The translations under genes and the position numbers were made by a program. A DNA stretch of 64,000 nt, taken from the NCBI GenBank assembly GCA_964406005.1, contig CAYOPZ010000009.1, positions 27,392 to 91,391 of the forward strand. The letters run 5' to 3'. Of the stretch, positions 47,160 through 56,215 are shown piece by piece. This DNA is from CAYOPZ01 sp964406005. GTDB lineage: Bacteria; Bacteroidota; Bacteroidia; Bacteroidales; SM23-62. Under the pieces are notes generated by a model. That model saw only the letters and a program-made list of their open reading frames with translations, had not been told where the DNA came from and searched no databases. Position 1 is the stretch's first letter; each line of letters begins with the position of its first letter.

Positions 47160-49577
47160 TTATTTCCCCGGATGCGGGACCGTTCTCTCATACCTGTTTT
47201 TACGAACGAGCCATACCCCTGCCCCGAATATGAGGACCAGGGCCACGGGCAACAGGGTATTCAGCCATTTCCAGAAACCGGCTTCTTCGAGGATTCTTTT
47301 CCGGTCAAGAAGGCGGAGGCGGAATTCCCGCCCGCGCAGGCTCATCAGGCCGGTCTGGCGCGTCAGGTAGTTGACACAGTTCATAATGAAATCCCTGTTG
47401 CCGAATGTCTGGCCGGTATAGCTGTCAAATCCCAGAGGCTGCGGGACGGGACCGCCGGTCGATTCCACGACATCGTTCCGGATGATGTCGGCATCCGAGA
47501 CGACGATCATTTTCGTGGGTTCGCTGAGCGCCCTGGCTGTGACATCCCGGCCGCCGGGTACGGGACGGTTCGCAAATGCAGAATGAAAAGTGCCTTCAAG
47601 AAGGACGGCCAGCGGCAGGTGGGATTTATTGAATTCCGATTCCAGGGGAGACATGTCGGTTTCACCGAGGCTGATCCCGGCAGGAACGGATACGATCTTC
47701 GCATAGGGAGAGGTCTCCAGCAGGATCGTCTTCCTGACGCCGGGATCCTGTCCTACGGTGTCGATCGTGCTTGCAAACCTGACCCAGATCATGTTCAGTG
47801 CACGGGTGATCGGGTGGTCGCTGCGCGGGGAGATCACGGGGTAGTAGTACCAGGGACTGATCTGCCAGGAAGGCCGGGCGCCCGCCAGGGCCTTGTTTAC
47901 GGGAATTACGTGACTCTGAATGTCCTCCACCAGGTCGGGATTGATCCTTACACCGTACCGGAACAACTGGTCCTCCAGGTTCAGGGAACTGTAATAGGCC
48001 ATGGTATTTCCCGAAAGAAGGCTGTCCATGCTTACCCGGACCGGTTCGACCAGCCAGAGCACCTTGCCTCCGTTCATGATATACTGGTCGATCACGAATT
48101 TGTCTTCTTCCGAGAACCGTTCGACCGGTCCCGCGACGATAACTGCCGCATATTCGTCCAGGCTCCCCCTCCTGCCCATGACAGCACCCCGGTCCACCTG
48201 GTAGAAGTTCGCCAGCGCCTGTGTAATGTCCCCCACATGGTAAACATCCAGCTCCCCCTGGCCTTCCAGGAAAGCGATCTTTTCAATGGTGTCGCTGCTC
48301 AGGTTACGCAGCATGATCACAAACTCGTATTCAAGGGACTGTATCGAATTGTTCAGGTTGATCTCCCCGGAAACGCCGACATTGTTCTTCAGCAGGTTGA
48401 CGGGCGCTTCAATGCCCTTGTATGAAACGATTGCGCCGGGAAACAGGATCTTCTGCACCGTACTGCCGTCTGCCTTCACGATCCGGGCATTGGTGGGCTG
48501 CAGCCCCTGCTGCGCAAGCCGGCTGAAAACATTCCTCTGAATCTGCGGATCGGGGTCCTCTGCCGGATCGATGAACTCGTACTGCAGGTTGTCCCCCGCA
48601 TAGACCCTGAATTCATCCAGCAGCTCACGTATGGCGGTTCTCAACCGGGAAAAACCGGCAGGCAGTTCCCCGTCGAGATATACCCTGACATAGGCCACAT
48701 CATCCAGCTCCCTCAAAACGTTTTTCGTGACCGGAGAGATGGAATGCCGTTTTTCGGCAGTCAGGTCAAAGCGGTGAAATACAAACGAGGAAACAAGATT
48801 GACCAGGAGTATGATTGCAATCGTCATCGGTAACCTGGCACCATAGCTTGTTTTCCTGTTTTGCAGGACCCTCTTCGAAAGCATCAGGAAGATGGCAATG
48901 ACACTCAGAAAATAGATGAGGTCCCGGGTATCCACCACCCCCCGGCTGATGGAAACATAATGCTCGTTGATCCCCAGCTTCATGACGACGTTGTCGAAAC
49001 CTCCGAAAAGATTCAGGGAGGAGATCAGGTCGAAACCTGTATACAGAAAAAAGCAGATCAGCACGGAAAGGATGAATGATATGATCTGGTTGTCGGTCAG
49101 GGAAGAAGAGAACAAACCTGCCGAAGCATAGACGCCTGCCAGGAAAAGCAGCCCCGTATAGGATCCCCAGATCGCCCCGGCATCCAGGTTTCCGGGGGGG
49201 CTGCCCAAAAGATATACGGAAACATAGTACACCCCCGTAGGCAGCAGGGAGAACAGGACCAGCACCATGGCTGAGAAGTACTTGGCAAGCACGATCTGCA
49301 TTTCGGGGACCGGGCGGGTCAGAAGAAGCTCCAGGGTACCGCTTCGTTTTTCCTCGGCAAAAATCCTCATCGTGATGGCCGGTACCAGGAACAGAAAGAT
49401 CCAGGGTGCCATGACAAAAAGGGAATCCAGGTTTGCATATCCGTTGTCAAGTACATTCATCCCTCCCTTGAAAACCCACATGAAAAGCGAATTTGTTACA
49501 AGGAATACGACGATGACAACATAACCCGTCAGGGTGCTGAAAAATGAGCTTATTTCCTTACGAAACAGTGTGAACAT
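47160..49577 (-). CDS. GldF-GldG fusion (gliding-type ABC transporter permease and substrate-binding part)
   Basis: 805 residues. Residues 1-240 are a GldF-like ABC-2 permease with six hydrophobic helices and the motif 'ITMRIFAEEKRSGTLELLLTRPV'. After a further helix at about 250-270 comes the GldG-like periplasmic part, starting 'FDLTAEKRHSISPVTKNVLREL'. The protein ends with a helix near 777-795 and a short basic tail. GldA, GldF and GldG form an ABC transporter needed for gliding in Flavobacterium johnsoniae; there GldF and GldG are separate proteins. Fused forms are common in non-gliding Bacteroidota too, so this does not prove motility. No gldA-type ATPase gene is adjacent; it must come from elsewhere. 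Confidence 0.88.
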   Translation of the reverse strand: MFTLFRKEISSFFSTLTGYVVIVVFLVTNSLFMWVFKGGMNVLDNGYANLDSLFVMAPWIFLFLVPAITMRIFAEEKRSGTLELLLTRPVPEMQIVLAKYFSAMVLVLFSLLPTGVYYVSVYLLGSPPGNLDAGAIWGSYTGLLFLAGVYASAGLFSSSLTDNQIISFILSVLICFFLYTGFDLISSLNLFGGFDNVVMKLGINEHYVSISRGVVDTRDLIYFLSVIAIFLMLSKRVLQNRKTSYGARLPMTIAIILLVNLVSSFVFHRFDLTAEKRHSISPVTKNVLRELDDVAYVRVYLDGELPAGFSRLRTAIRELLDEFRVYAGDNLQYEFIDPAEDPDPQIQRNVFSRLAQQGLQPTNARIVKADGSTVQKILFPGAIVSYKGIEAPVNLLKNNVGVSGEINLNNSIQSLEYEFVIMLRNLSSDTIEKIAFLEGQGELDVYHVGDITQALANFYQVDRGAVMGRRGSLDEYAAVIVAGPVERFSEEDKFVIDQYIMNGGKVLWLVEPVRVSMDSLLSGNTMAYYSSLNLEDQLFRYGVRINPDLVEDIQSHVIPVNKALAGARPSWQISPWYYYPVISPRSDHPITRALNMIWVRFASTIDTVGQDPGVRKTILLETSPYAKIVSVPAGISLGETDMSPLESEFNKSHLPLAVLLEGTFHSAFANRPVPGGRDVTARALSEPTKMIVVSDADIIRNDVVESTGGPVPQPLGFDSYTGQTFGNRDFIMNCVNYLTRQTGLMSLRGREFRLRLLDRKRILEEAGFWKWLNTLLPVALVLIFGAGVWLVRKNRYERTVPHPGK

Positions 49578-49592
49578 TCTGAACTTTGCTAA

Positions 49593-50804
49593 TCATTGCG
49601 AATGTACCATTTTCCTCTCAATTAAACCCTCACCCTTCGTCACCCGGTAAGGGATGATCATGATATCGAAGTAATAATAGTTCAGGATTTCAGAATAATG
49701 GTATCCCATGCGGGCCATATGCATGCCCCCTTCCTGGCTGAGCCCGACGCCATGTCCGTAACCCTTCCCCTTCAGCACAATTTCCCTGCCGTCGCGGACG
49801 ATGCTGAAGAAATCCGACGGAAGGTTCCAATCGTCCCGCATCACGGAAAAATACAGCGTATCATATTCCGGACAGTAGTATTCCCGCCTGTGATCCAGGA
49901 CAATCTCAAGGCTTGAAGTATCCGTGAAACCTTCTTCCAGTATTCCCCTGCCGGAAAGGTAGGACATCCATTCGTCAAGCGGGATCCTCCTTTCCCATGC
50001 GGATTTTGCCTGTCCGAGGCTGAAATTGTCGAGCACGGGCCTCAGGTAGGGTTCTCCCTTCAGCCAGGCCTGTCCGGCGCTGCGTGTTTCCCCTCCGCTG
50101 TTGGCATGGTATACGGCATTTATCAGATTTGAATCGGGATCTGCGAGCACCAGGCCCTCCGTAACCTCCACACCGATCTCCACATCCTCATTCCACATAT
50201 GTCTTTGCCTGTATGCCTGGCAATGCACGCCATCGCAGAGCTGAAATCCTTCGGCTTCATGACGCCCCAGGTTTTTCAGGGCAAATGTCCGGCAAAGAAT
50301 GGCCTGGACCTTATAATACTCGAGCTCGCAACCCGGTCCCGCTTCGGTCTCGACCACCCCCATAAGATATTTCTCAATGTCGATCCGGTTGAGCATTAGC
50401 AGGCCACTGGGTCCGGTCACGATATGAAGATCCTCCAGGTATTCCCTTGAAACAAGTATGGGGCTAACAGGTTTCAGGTCAAAGGAACCGTCCTGGGCAA
50501 CCGCCTCAAACTTCAGCTGTCCGGTCCTGTACCAGCTGCCGTACGGATCACGGGCCATCACCGCATCCCCCTCCCTGATGATATACCAGGACTCTCCTGC
50601 CGGACAGGATCCAAGGGACATTTCCCCGTCCTTCACCCAGTAATCCCCGTCACGGGCGCTGAAAAGCACTGCATCCACCAGCCTGTCATGGAAAAGGCTG
50701 ACGGAAATATCCATGGCAGACAACCCGGGCATCAGCCAGACAAGGCAGGCGGGCAGGACATTATATTTCAATCTCAATTTTATCCGGAACATGGCGTTAT
50801 TCAT
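49593..50804 (-). CDS. SpoIID/LytB-domain secreted protein
   Basis: 403 residues. A signal sequence or membrane anchor lies in the first 30 or so residues. The SpoIID/LytB domain runs from about residue 120: 'IEKYLMGVVETEAG', 'KVQAILCRTFALKN', 'YHANSGGETRSAGQAW', and the C-terminal 'GYGHGVGLSQEGGMHMA'. In Bacillus SpoIID is a lytic transglycosylase acting on denuded peptidoglycan, and LytB enhances an amidase. In Bacteroidota the proteins are presumed cell wall enzymes. Its start overlaps the lpxB stop by eight bases, so translation is coupled. Confidence 0.88.
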   Translation of the reverse strand: MNNAMFRIKLRLKYNVLPACLVWLMPGLSAMDISVSLFHDRLVDAVLFSARDGDYWVKDGEMSLGSCPAGESWYIIREGDAVMARDPYGSWYRTGQLKFEAVAQDGSFDLKPVSPILVSREYLEDLHIVTGPSGLLMLNRIDIEKYLMGVVETEAGPGCELEYYKVQAILCRTFALKNLGRHEAEGFQLCDGVHCQAYRQRHMWNEDVEIGVEVTEGLVLADPDSNLINAVYHANSGGETRSAGQAWLKGEPYLRPVLDNFSLGQAKSAWERRIPLDEWMSYLSGRGILEEGFTDTSSLEIVLDHRREYYCPEYDTLYFSVMRDDWNLPSDFFSIVRDGREIVLKGKGYGHGVGLSQEGGMHMARMGYHYSEILNYYYFDIMIIPYRVTKGEGLIERKMVHSQ

Positions 50805-51915
50805 TCAGAAACCGGACAATGCTCTCTGCAATCCTGAGGTATGACCCGCGCCTGCCGAGCCGCTGCCTGATCTGGTTGAAACCTTCCTGCATTTCTTCCC
50901 TGCAGGATTCATCTTCAAGAATCCGGTGAAGTTCTGCGGCAATCTTCCTTCGCAATCCTGACTGCAGCAATTCCTTCACGATCTCACGGTCCATGATCAG
51001 ATTGACAAGGCTGAAGAATTTTGGTTTTACAAACTGTTTCCCGATCAGATAGGTCAGTGTTCCCATTTTATATATCACGACTTCGGGAACGCCCAGCAGC
51101 GCAGTTTCCAGGGTAGCCGTCCCGGATGTAACCACGGCCGCTTCCGCCTGCATGAGCAGCTGATAGGTCTGGCCGAAAACGATATCCGCTTCATGGTTCT
51201 TAAGAAGTTCCCGGTAGTACGCAACGGATATCCCCGGGGCGCCCGCAATCACAAACCGGTACCCGGGAAATTCCCCGGTCACGGCAAGCATCTCGGGAAG
51301 GCAACGACGGATTTCCTGTTCCCTGCTTCCGGGCAGCAGAGCTATTACGGGTCCGGGTCCCAGGCGGTTCCTCCGGGCAAAATCATCCCGGGATTCCTGC
51401 TCTGCGGCTTTTTCATCCACGGAATCCACAACGGGATTGCCCATGAATTCAACACGATAATCATACTGTTTGTAAAAATCCACTTCGAAGGGCAGGATCA
51501 CATACATTTTATCAACATTATCGCGGATGGTATAAATCCGTTTCCGGTTCCAGGCCCACACCTTCGGAGAAATATAATAAATGACCCGGAGACCGTACCC
51601 CCTGGCAAACTTCGCTATCCTCAGGTTAAATCCGGCATAATCGATCAGGATAACCGCATCGGGTGACCAGGCGGGAATATCCTTCCTGCAGAACCCCAGG
51701 TTCCGGGTAATTTTTCCCAGGTTCCGGAGTACGCCGAAAATACCCATTACAGCCGTCTGCCTGTAGTGGCGCACCAATGTACCCCCCTCGCCGGCCATCA
51801 TGTCTCCCCCGAAAAAACGGAATTCGGCCCCGGGGTCAGATTTTTTCAGACCCTGCATGAGTTTGCTTCCATGAAGGTCCCCCGATGCTTCCCCGGCGAT
51901 GAGATAATACTTCAT
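50797..51915 (-). CDS. lpxB: Lipid-A-disaccharide synthase
   Basis: 372 residues. The N-terminus 'YLIAGEASGDLHGSKLM' is the diagnostic LpxB block. 'YISPKVWAWNRKRI' and 'ALLPGSREQEIRRCLP' form the active-site cleft, and 'TSGTATLETALLGVPEVVIYK' the UDP-sugar site. It condenses UDP-2,3-diacylglucosamine with lipid X to form the lipid A disaccharide at the inner membrane. It follows a small membrane protein gene by 16 bases and overlaps the SpoIID-like gene. Confidence 0.95.
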   Translation of the reverse strand: MKYYLIAGEASGDLHGSKLMQGLKKSDPGAEFRFFGGDMMAGEGGTLVRHYRQTAVMGIFGVLRNLGKITRNLGFCRKDIPAWSPDAVILIDYAGFNLRIAKFARGYGLRVIYYISPKVWAWNRKRIYTIRDNVDKMYVILPFEVDFYKQYDYRVEFMGNPVVDSVDEKAAEQESRDDFARRNRLGPGPVIALLPGSREQEIRRCLPEMLAVTGEFPGYRFVIAGAPGISVAYYRELLKNHEADIVFGQTYQLLMQAEAAVVTSGTATLETALLGVPEVVIYKMGTLTYLIGKQFVKPKFFSLVNLIMDREIVKELLQSGLRRKIAAELHRILEDESCREEMQEGFNQIRQRLGRRGSYLRIAESIVRFLNE

Positions 51916-51931
51916 ACTGCGGAATTCCGGA

Positions 51932-52225
51932 TCAGATAAGAAATTTGGTTATCACGACCAGCAGGGCAAAAATAAGGGTTGCCGCCAGTACGCCTCTCGC
52001 AGAATAAAGATAGTTCAGCCAGATGAATATAAAAAACACCAGCAGGTTGGGAATGACTCCCAGACTGATAACGGAACTCAGCTTTCCTCTGACAATCAGG
52101 CCTTCGAGAAATTCCCCCGGAGAAAGACGGTTGAAGAAAACCAGATAAAAAACCAGCAGAGCGATCACCGGAACAAGCAGTCCCGTAACAAGCCCGATAT
52201 ACATTCTATTAAACCTGGAACCCAT
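51932..52225 (-). CDS. Small membrane protein between surE and lpxB
   Basis: 97 residues from the Met at 52225, four bases past the surE stop. The longer frame from 52273 would run through the end of surE. Three hydrophobic segments are visible at about residues 10-31, 50-72 and 75-95. I do not recognise a family. The tight spacing to surE (upstream) and lpxB (16 bases downstream) makes it a real gene in that operon. A role near lipid A assembly is possible from position alone. Confidence 0.7.
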   Translation of the reverse strand: MGSRFNRMYIGLVTGLLVPVIALLVFYLVFFNRLSPGEFLEGLIVRGKLSSVISLGVIPNLLVFFIFIWLNYLYSARGVLAATLIFALLVVITKFLI

Positions 52226-52229
52226 AGGT

Positions 52230-53015
52230 TCAGCCCATTTCAACATTCCAGCCGCGAATCTGCCCGAGGGCATGGTGGGCCGTCAGATCAATGTGTACGG
52301 GCACGATGCTGACATAGTTGTTCTCCAGGGCCCATTCGTCCGTATCGACGGCTTCCGGTTCAAGATTCCTGAATTCACCCGTCAGCCAGAAATAATCCCT
52401 GCTCCGGGGATCCGTTCTGTGTTCGAACTCCTCCATCCAGACTCCCTTGTTCTGCCGGCATACCCTGATGCCCCGGATCTTCTGAACGGCATTGACCGGG
52501 ATATTCACATTCAGGCAAATGCCTTCAGGAAGGCCTTTTTCAAGTGTTTTTTCCAGGATGATCCCCGCATACTCCCGGGCTGACCGGAAGCTGGCTTCAG
52601 GAGAATGGTCAAGAAGCGAGAAGCCAATGGAAGGGATCCCGTTTATACAACCTTCCAGGGCGGCGGCCATCGTTCCCGAGTAAATCACATTCGTGGAGGA
52701 ATTTGAGCCATGGTTGATCCCCGACAGGATCATATCGGGTTTCCTGTCAAGCAATTTACTGAGGGCCAGCTTTATACAATCTACCGGTGTTCCGTTGCTG
52801 CTGTAAACTGTCAGGCCTTCCTCCTCTTTCACCTTCCTGATCCGGATCGGGTTTTTTACGGTAATCGCATGCGACATGCCCGACTGACCTTCTTCCGGAG
52901 CAATTACGAACAACCGGCCCATCGGCCTAACCAGTTCGATCAATGCCAGGAGCCCGCCGGCATTCACGCCGTCATCGTTGGTCACCAGGAACAATCTGTC
53001 TTTACTGCGGTCCAA
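52230..53015 (-). CDS. surE: 5'-nucleotidase SurE
   Basis: 261 residues. 'LVTNDDGVNAGGLLAL' gives the Asp-Asp metal site, 'APEEGQSGMSHAIT' and 'LSGINHGSNSSTNVIYSGT' the rest of the catalytic centre. SurE removes phosphate from nucleoside 5'- and 3'-monophosphates and short polyphosphate. It heads the minus-strand run surE, small membrane protein, lpxB. A -7 element at 53039-53046 lies about 24 bases upstream, back to back with the pheT promoter. Confidence 0.95.
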   Translation of the reverse strand: MDRSKDRLFLVTNDDGVNAGGLLALIELVRPMGRLFVIAPEEGQSGMSHAITVKNPIRIRKVKEEEGLTVYSSNGTPVDCIKLALSKLLDRKPDMILSGINHGSNSSTNVIYSGTMAAALEGCINGIPSIGFSLLDHSPEASFRSAREYAGIILEKTLEKGLPEGICLNVNIPVNAVQKIRGIRVCRQNKGVWMEEFEHRTDPRSRDYFWLTGEFRNLEPEAVDTDEWALENNYVSIVPVHIDLTAHHALGQIRGWNVEMG

Positions 53016-53038
53016 TCCCCGTTTCTTTTACCAGCCTA

Positions 53039-53046
53039 CAAATATA
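53039..53046 (-). promoter_or_regulatory. -7 promoter element of surE run
   Basis: On the minus strand this reads TATATTTG, an exact TAnnTTTG match. It places a transcript start near 53032, about 17 bases before the surE ATG. A good -33 TTG was not found. Confidence 0.5.
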
Positions 53047-53081
53047 GCAATTATCATGTTCGAAAGTCTTGAAAAACAATC

Positions 53082-53112
53082 TTGCCGGAGGAACCAATTT
53101 TCCCTACTTTTG
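53082..53112 (+). promoter_or_regulatory. Promoter of pheT-macrodomain unit
   Basis: TTG at 53082-53084 and TACTTTTG at 53105-53112 are separated by 20 bases, an excellent match to the Bacteroidota consensus. The start of transcription would be near 53119, giving a leader of about 65 bases. The leader contains CGCAGCAAGCTGCG, a six-pair hairpin, ahead of the pheT start. Its role is unknown. Confidence 0.65.
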
Positions 53113-53184
53113 CATGGTGCTTGATCCGGCGGGCGCAATCTTCGCAGCAAGCTGCGCGGAGCTTTGATGAAAAGGACCTGAAGT

Positions 53185-55632
53185 ATGAAAATTTCCTGTA
53201 ACTGGCTGAAGGAATACATTGATATTGATCTTCCCCCTGATGCGCTGGCAGATATACTGACCAATACCGGGCTTGAGGTGGAAGGTACGCAACGGTTCGA
53301 ATCCGTAAAGGGAGGGCTGGCAGGCTGTTTTGTCGGGGAGGTGAAAACATGCGAACGGCATCCCGGCGCGGATATGCTCAGTGTGACTACCGTCGATATC
53401 GGCGGAGACAGGCCGCTCGACATTGTATGCGGGGCGCCGAACGTGAAAGCAGGACAGAAAGTGGTCGTGGCCACCCCCGGAACGACCCTGTACAGGGGCA
53501 GTGAAAGCCTTACCCTGAGGAAGGTGAAGATCCGCGGAAAGGTATCGGAGGGAATGATCTGTGCGGAAGATGAGATCGGGCTGGGGAATTCGCATGAAGG
53601 CATTATGGTACTGGACAGGAAAGCCGTGGCAGGCACTCCGGCCGCGGAATATTTCCGGATCATGCACGATACCGTTTTCGAACTCGGACTCACGCCCAAC
53701 CGGATTGACGGAGCGTCTCATTTCGGGGCAGCCCGCGATCTTGCAGCCTGGCTTTCCCGGGAACGGAAGGTTGAGGCAAAACTCCCTTCACTTAAGGATT
53801 TCAGCGTAGACAATGAGAACCTGAAAATCGATATCATAATCGAAAATCCGGCAGCCTGCAAGCGTTATGCGGGAATAACACTGACGGACATAGAGGTCGG
53901 AGAGTCTCCCGCCTGGCTGAAGAACCGGCTCTCCTCCGTCGGGCTGAACCCCATCAACAATGTTGTGGACATCACCAATTTTGTGCTCTATGAACTGGGT
54001 CAGCCGCTGCACGCATTTGATGCGGACAAGGTTGAGGGAAGGGCCATCCATGTTAAAACCCTTACTGAAGGAAGCAAATTCATCTCTCTTGATAATGAGG
54101 AGAGAACGCTCGCAGCGGATGACCTTATGATATGCAACGTCCGCGCAGGCATGTGTATCGCGGGGGTATTCGGGGGGATGGATTCCGGTGTAACCGGGAA
54201 CACCAGGAATGTATTTCTGGAAAGTGCCTGGTTCGACCCGGTATATATCAGACGTACCTCCAGGCGGCACGGCCTGAACACGGATGCAAGTTTCCGGTTC
54301 GAACGGGGAGCGGATCCGGAAATGACCATCCCTGCCCTGAAACGTGCGGCTATCCTCATCCGTGAAATTGCCGGCGGCAGGATTTCATCCGGGATCGTGG
54401 ATGTATATCCGCAAAAGATCATGCCCCGTAAGGTGAAAGTGCGGTTTGACCGCATCGCCGGGCTGACAGGCACACAGATCGACAGGGCCGTCATACGCAG
54501 GATACTTACCGCCCTGGATATAAAAACAGACAACGAGGATGATTCATGCATGCACCTGACCGTACCCGCATACCGTGTGGATGTGACACGCGAAGCGGAT
54601 GTCATTGAAGAAATACTCCGTATTTACGGTTATAACAGGGTGGGCTTCAGTAAACGGATGGTATCCGTCATATCCGGCTCTGAAAAACCGGATAAGGACA
54701 AGCTCCGTCAGATGGTCTCCAATTACCTGAGCAATAACGGATTTAATGAGATCATGTGCAATTCCCTTTCAAAGGAAATCCATTACCGTGACAACCCGGT
54801 GGCTGTGGAACTTTTCAATCCCCTGAGTTCGGATCTGAACCGGCTGAGGACAACGCTTCTGTACGGGGGGCTTGAAACCATTAAACACAATATCAACCAC
54901 AGGCAACAAAACCTCAGCCTGTATGAATTCGGTAATACATACTCACTTGACCCGCGGCGCAAACAAAAGGACATACTGGACGGATACCGGGAAGAGGAAC
55001 ATCTGGGGCTTTTCCTTGCAGGCAATACATACGAGGGAAACTGGGTTGAAAAGAACCGGCCCGCCAGCTTCTATGATCTGAAATCCTATATCGGGAACAT
55101 CCTGTCCGGCCTGGGAATCCGGATCTCAAATATGGATATAAGGGAAACGGAAAAAGAAGACTTTGCAGAGGGACTTACCTATGCCATCGATGGCAGTATA
55201 CTGGTGGATTTCGGGATACTGGAACAATCTGTTACAGGCAAATTTGAACTCCCGGGAAAGGTATTTTATGGTGACATCCGGTGGGATTCCCTGGTAAAAG
55301 CGGCCGGGAACGGGGACATAAAGCTGATTCCCATCCCGAGGTTTCCTGAAGTCCGGCGCGACCTTTCCATGATCATCGACAAAAAGGTGCCTTTCTCCCG
55401 TATACAGGAGATTGCACAGAAAGCTGAAAAAGAACTCCTGAGATCCGTTTCGCTTTTCGATGTTTATGAAAGCGGGAAACTCGGAAAAGGCAAGAAATCC
55501 TATGCGGTAAGCTTCATCCTTCAGGATCATTCAAAAACGCTGACTGACAGGGAAATCGATAAAATAATGAATCGCATACAAACCGGCCTTGAAAAGGAAA
55601 TCAATGCACATATCAGACAGGCTGAATCATGA
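53185..55632 (+). CDS. pheT: Phenylalanyl-tRNA synthetase beta subunit
   Basis: 815 residues, normal length. The N-terminal region with the tRNA-binding OB fold (about 40-150) contains 'VGEVKTCERHPGADMLSV'. The B3/B4 editing region follows ('NPINNVVDITNFVLYELGQPLHAFD'), then the B5 domain (about 400-470), the catalytic-like core ('SLYEFGNTY') and the C-terminal anticodon-binding domain ('PIPRFPEVRRDLSMIIDK'). With PheS it forms the alpha2-beta2 enzyme that charges tRNA-Phe. pheS is not next to it here, as is common in Bacteroidota. The stop overlaps the macrodomain gene start (ATGA). Confidence 0.96.
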   Translation: MKISCNWLKEYIDIDLPPDALADILTNTGLEVEGTQRFESVKGGLAGCFVGEVKTCERHPGADMLSVTTVDIGGDRPLDIVCGAPNVKAGQKVVVATPGTTLYRGSESLTLRKVKIRGKVSEGMICAEDEIGLGNSHEGIMVLDRKAVAGTPAAEYFRIMHDTVFELGLTPNRIDGASHFGAARDLAAWLSRERKVEAKLPSLKDFSVDNENLKIDIIIENPAACKRYAGITLTDIEVGESPAWLKNRLSSVGLNPINNVVDITNFVLYELGQPLHAFDADKVEGRAIHVKTLTEGSKFISLDNEERTLAADDLMICNVRAGMCIAGVFGGMDSGVTGNTRNVFLESAWFDPVYIRRTSRRHGLNTDASFRFERGADPEMTIPALKRAAILIREIAGGRISSGIVDVYPQKIMPRKVKVRFDRIAGLTGTQIDRAVIRRILTALDIKTDNEDDSCMHLTVPAYRVDVTREADVIEEILRIYGYNRVGFSKRMVSVISGSEKPDKDKLRQMVSNYLSNNGFNEIMCNSLSKEIHYRDNPVAVELFNPLSSDLNRLRTTLLYGGLETIKHNINHRQQNLSLYEFGNTYSLDPRRKQKDILDGYREEEHLGLFLAGNTYEGNWVEKNRPASFYDLKSYIGNILSGLGIRISNMDIRETEKEDFAEGLTYAIDGSILVDFGILEQSVTGKFELPGKVFYGDIRWDSLVKAAGNGDIKLIPIPRFPEVRRDLSMIIDKKVPFSRIQEIAQKAEKELLRSVSLFDVYESGKLGKGKKSYAVSFILQDHSKTLTDREIDKIMNRIQTGLEKEINAHIRQAES

Positions 55633-56132
55633 ACAAAATCGAAATACATCAGGGTGACATCACCCGGCTGGCGGTTGATGCAATCGTCAATGCCGCCAAT
55701 AAGACCCTCCTTGGAGGAGGAGGAGTTGACGGAGTCATCCATCGTGTTGCCGGACCCGGGCTCCTTGAAGAATGCAGGACAATGGGGGGATGCAATACCG
55801 GTGAAGCAAAAATAACCAGTGGGTATAACCTCCCGTGTAAATTCGTGATCCATGCTGTCGGTCCTGTATGGAAAGGCGGGAACCACGGAGAGGAAGACCA
55901 CCTGGCAAATGCATATAAAAATGCATTGCGCATCGCCGACAACATGAAGCTTGATTCGATCGCTTTCCCGAACATTAGTACGGGCATCTACGGTTTTCCC
56001 AAAAAAAAGGCGGCAAAAATAGCCATATCCGCAGTAAGGGAGCACCTGGAATCCGATACATCCCTTAAACGTGTCATATTCTGTATCTTCGATGATGAAA
56101 ACATGAAGATCTACCGGGAAAAACTCGCATGA
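55629..56132 (+). CDS. Macrodomain protein (YmdB-like ADP-ribose hydrolase)
   Basis: 167 residues, nearly all macrodomain. 'GDITRLAVDAIVNAANKTLLGGGGVDGVIH' (seen as two adjoining blocks) is the phosphate-binding and catalytic loop of the MacroD/YmdB class. 'GPGLLEECR', 'GCNTGEAKITSGYNL', 'FVIHAVGPVW' and 'SIAFPNISTGIYGFPKKKAA' complete it, and the Asn and Asp used for catalysis in this class are visible. Members remove O-acetyl-ADP-ribose or mono-ADP-ribose from proteins and nucleic acids. It overlaps pheT by four bases and is therefore co-translated with it. Confidence 0.92.
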   Translation: MNKIEIHQGDITRLAVDAIVNAANKTLLGGGGVDGVIHRVAGPGLLEECRTMGGCNTGEAKITSGYNLPCKFVIHAVGPVWKGGNHGEEDHLANAYKNALRIADNMKLDSIAFPNISTGIYGFPKKKAAKIAISAVREHLESDTSLKRVIFCIFDDENMKIYREKLA

Positions 56133-56179
56133 TCACAGCCCTGTCGGAGTGATCATACAAACCCGGTTTCGTATTAAAC

Positions 56180-56209
56180 TTGCAGATTATTATAATTTTT
56201 TTAACTTTA
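56180..56209 (+). promoter_or_regulatory. Candidate promoter ahead of hairpin module
   Basis: TTG at 56180-56182 and TAACTTTA at 56202-56209 are 19 bases apart, one base off the -7 consensus. Transcription would begin near 56216, after the macrodomain gene. Confidence 0.45.
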
Positions 56210-56215
56210 CTCGGG

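Noticed and set aside
47172..48425. 417-codon open frame opposite gldFG
   Set aside because: The minus-strand GldFG protein has clear family motifs and helices; the plus-strand translation shows none.
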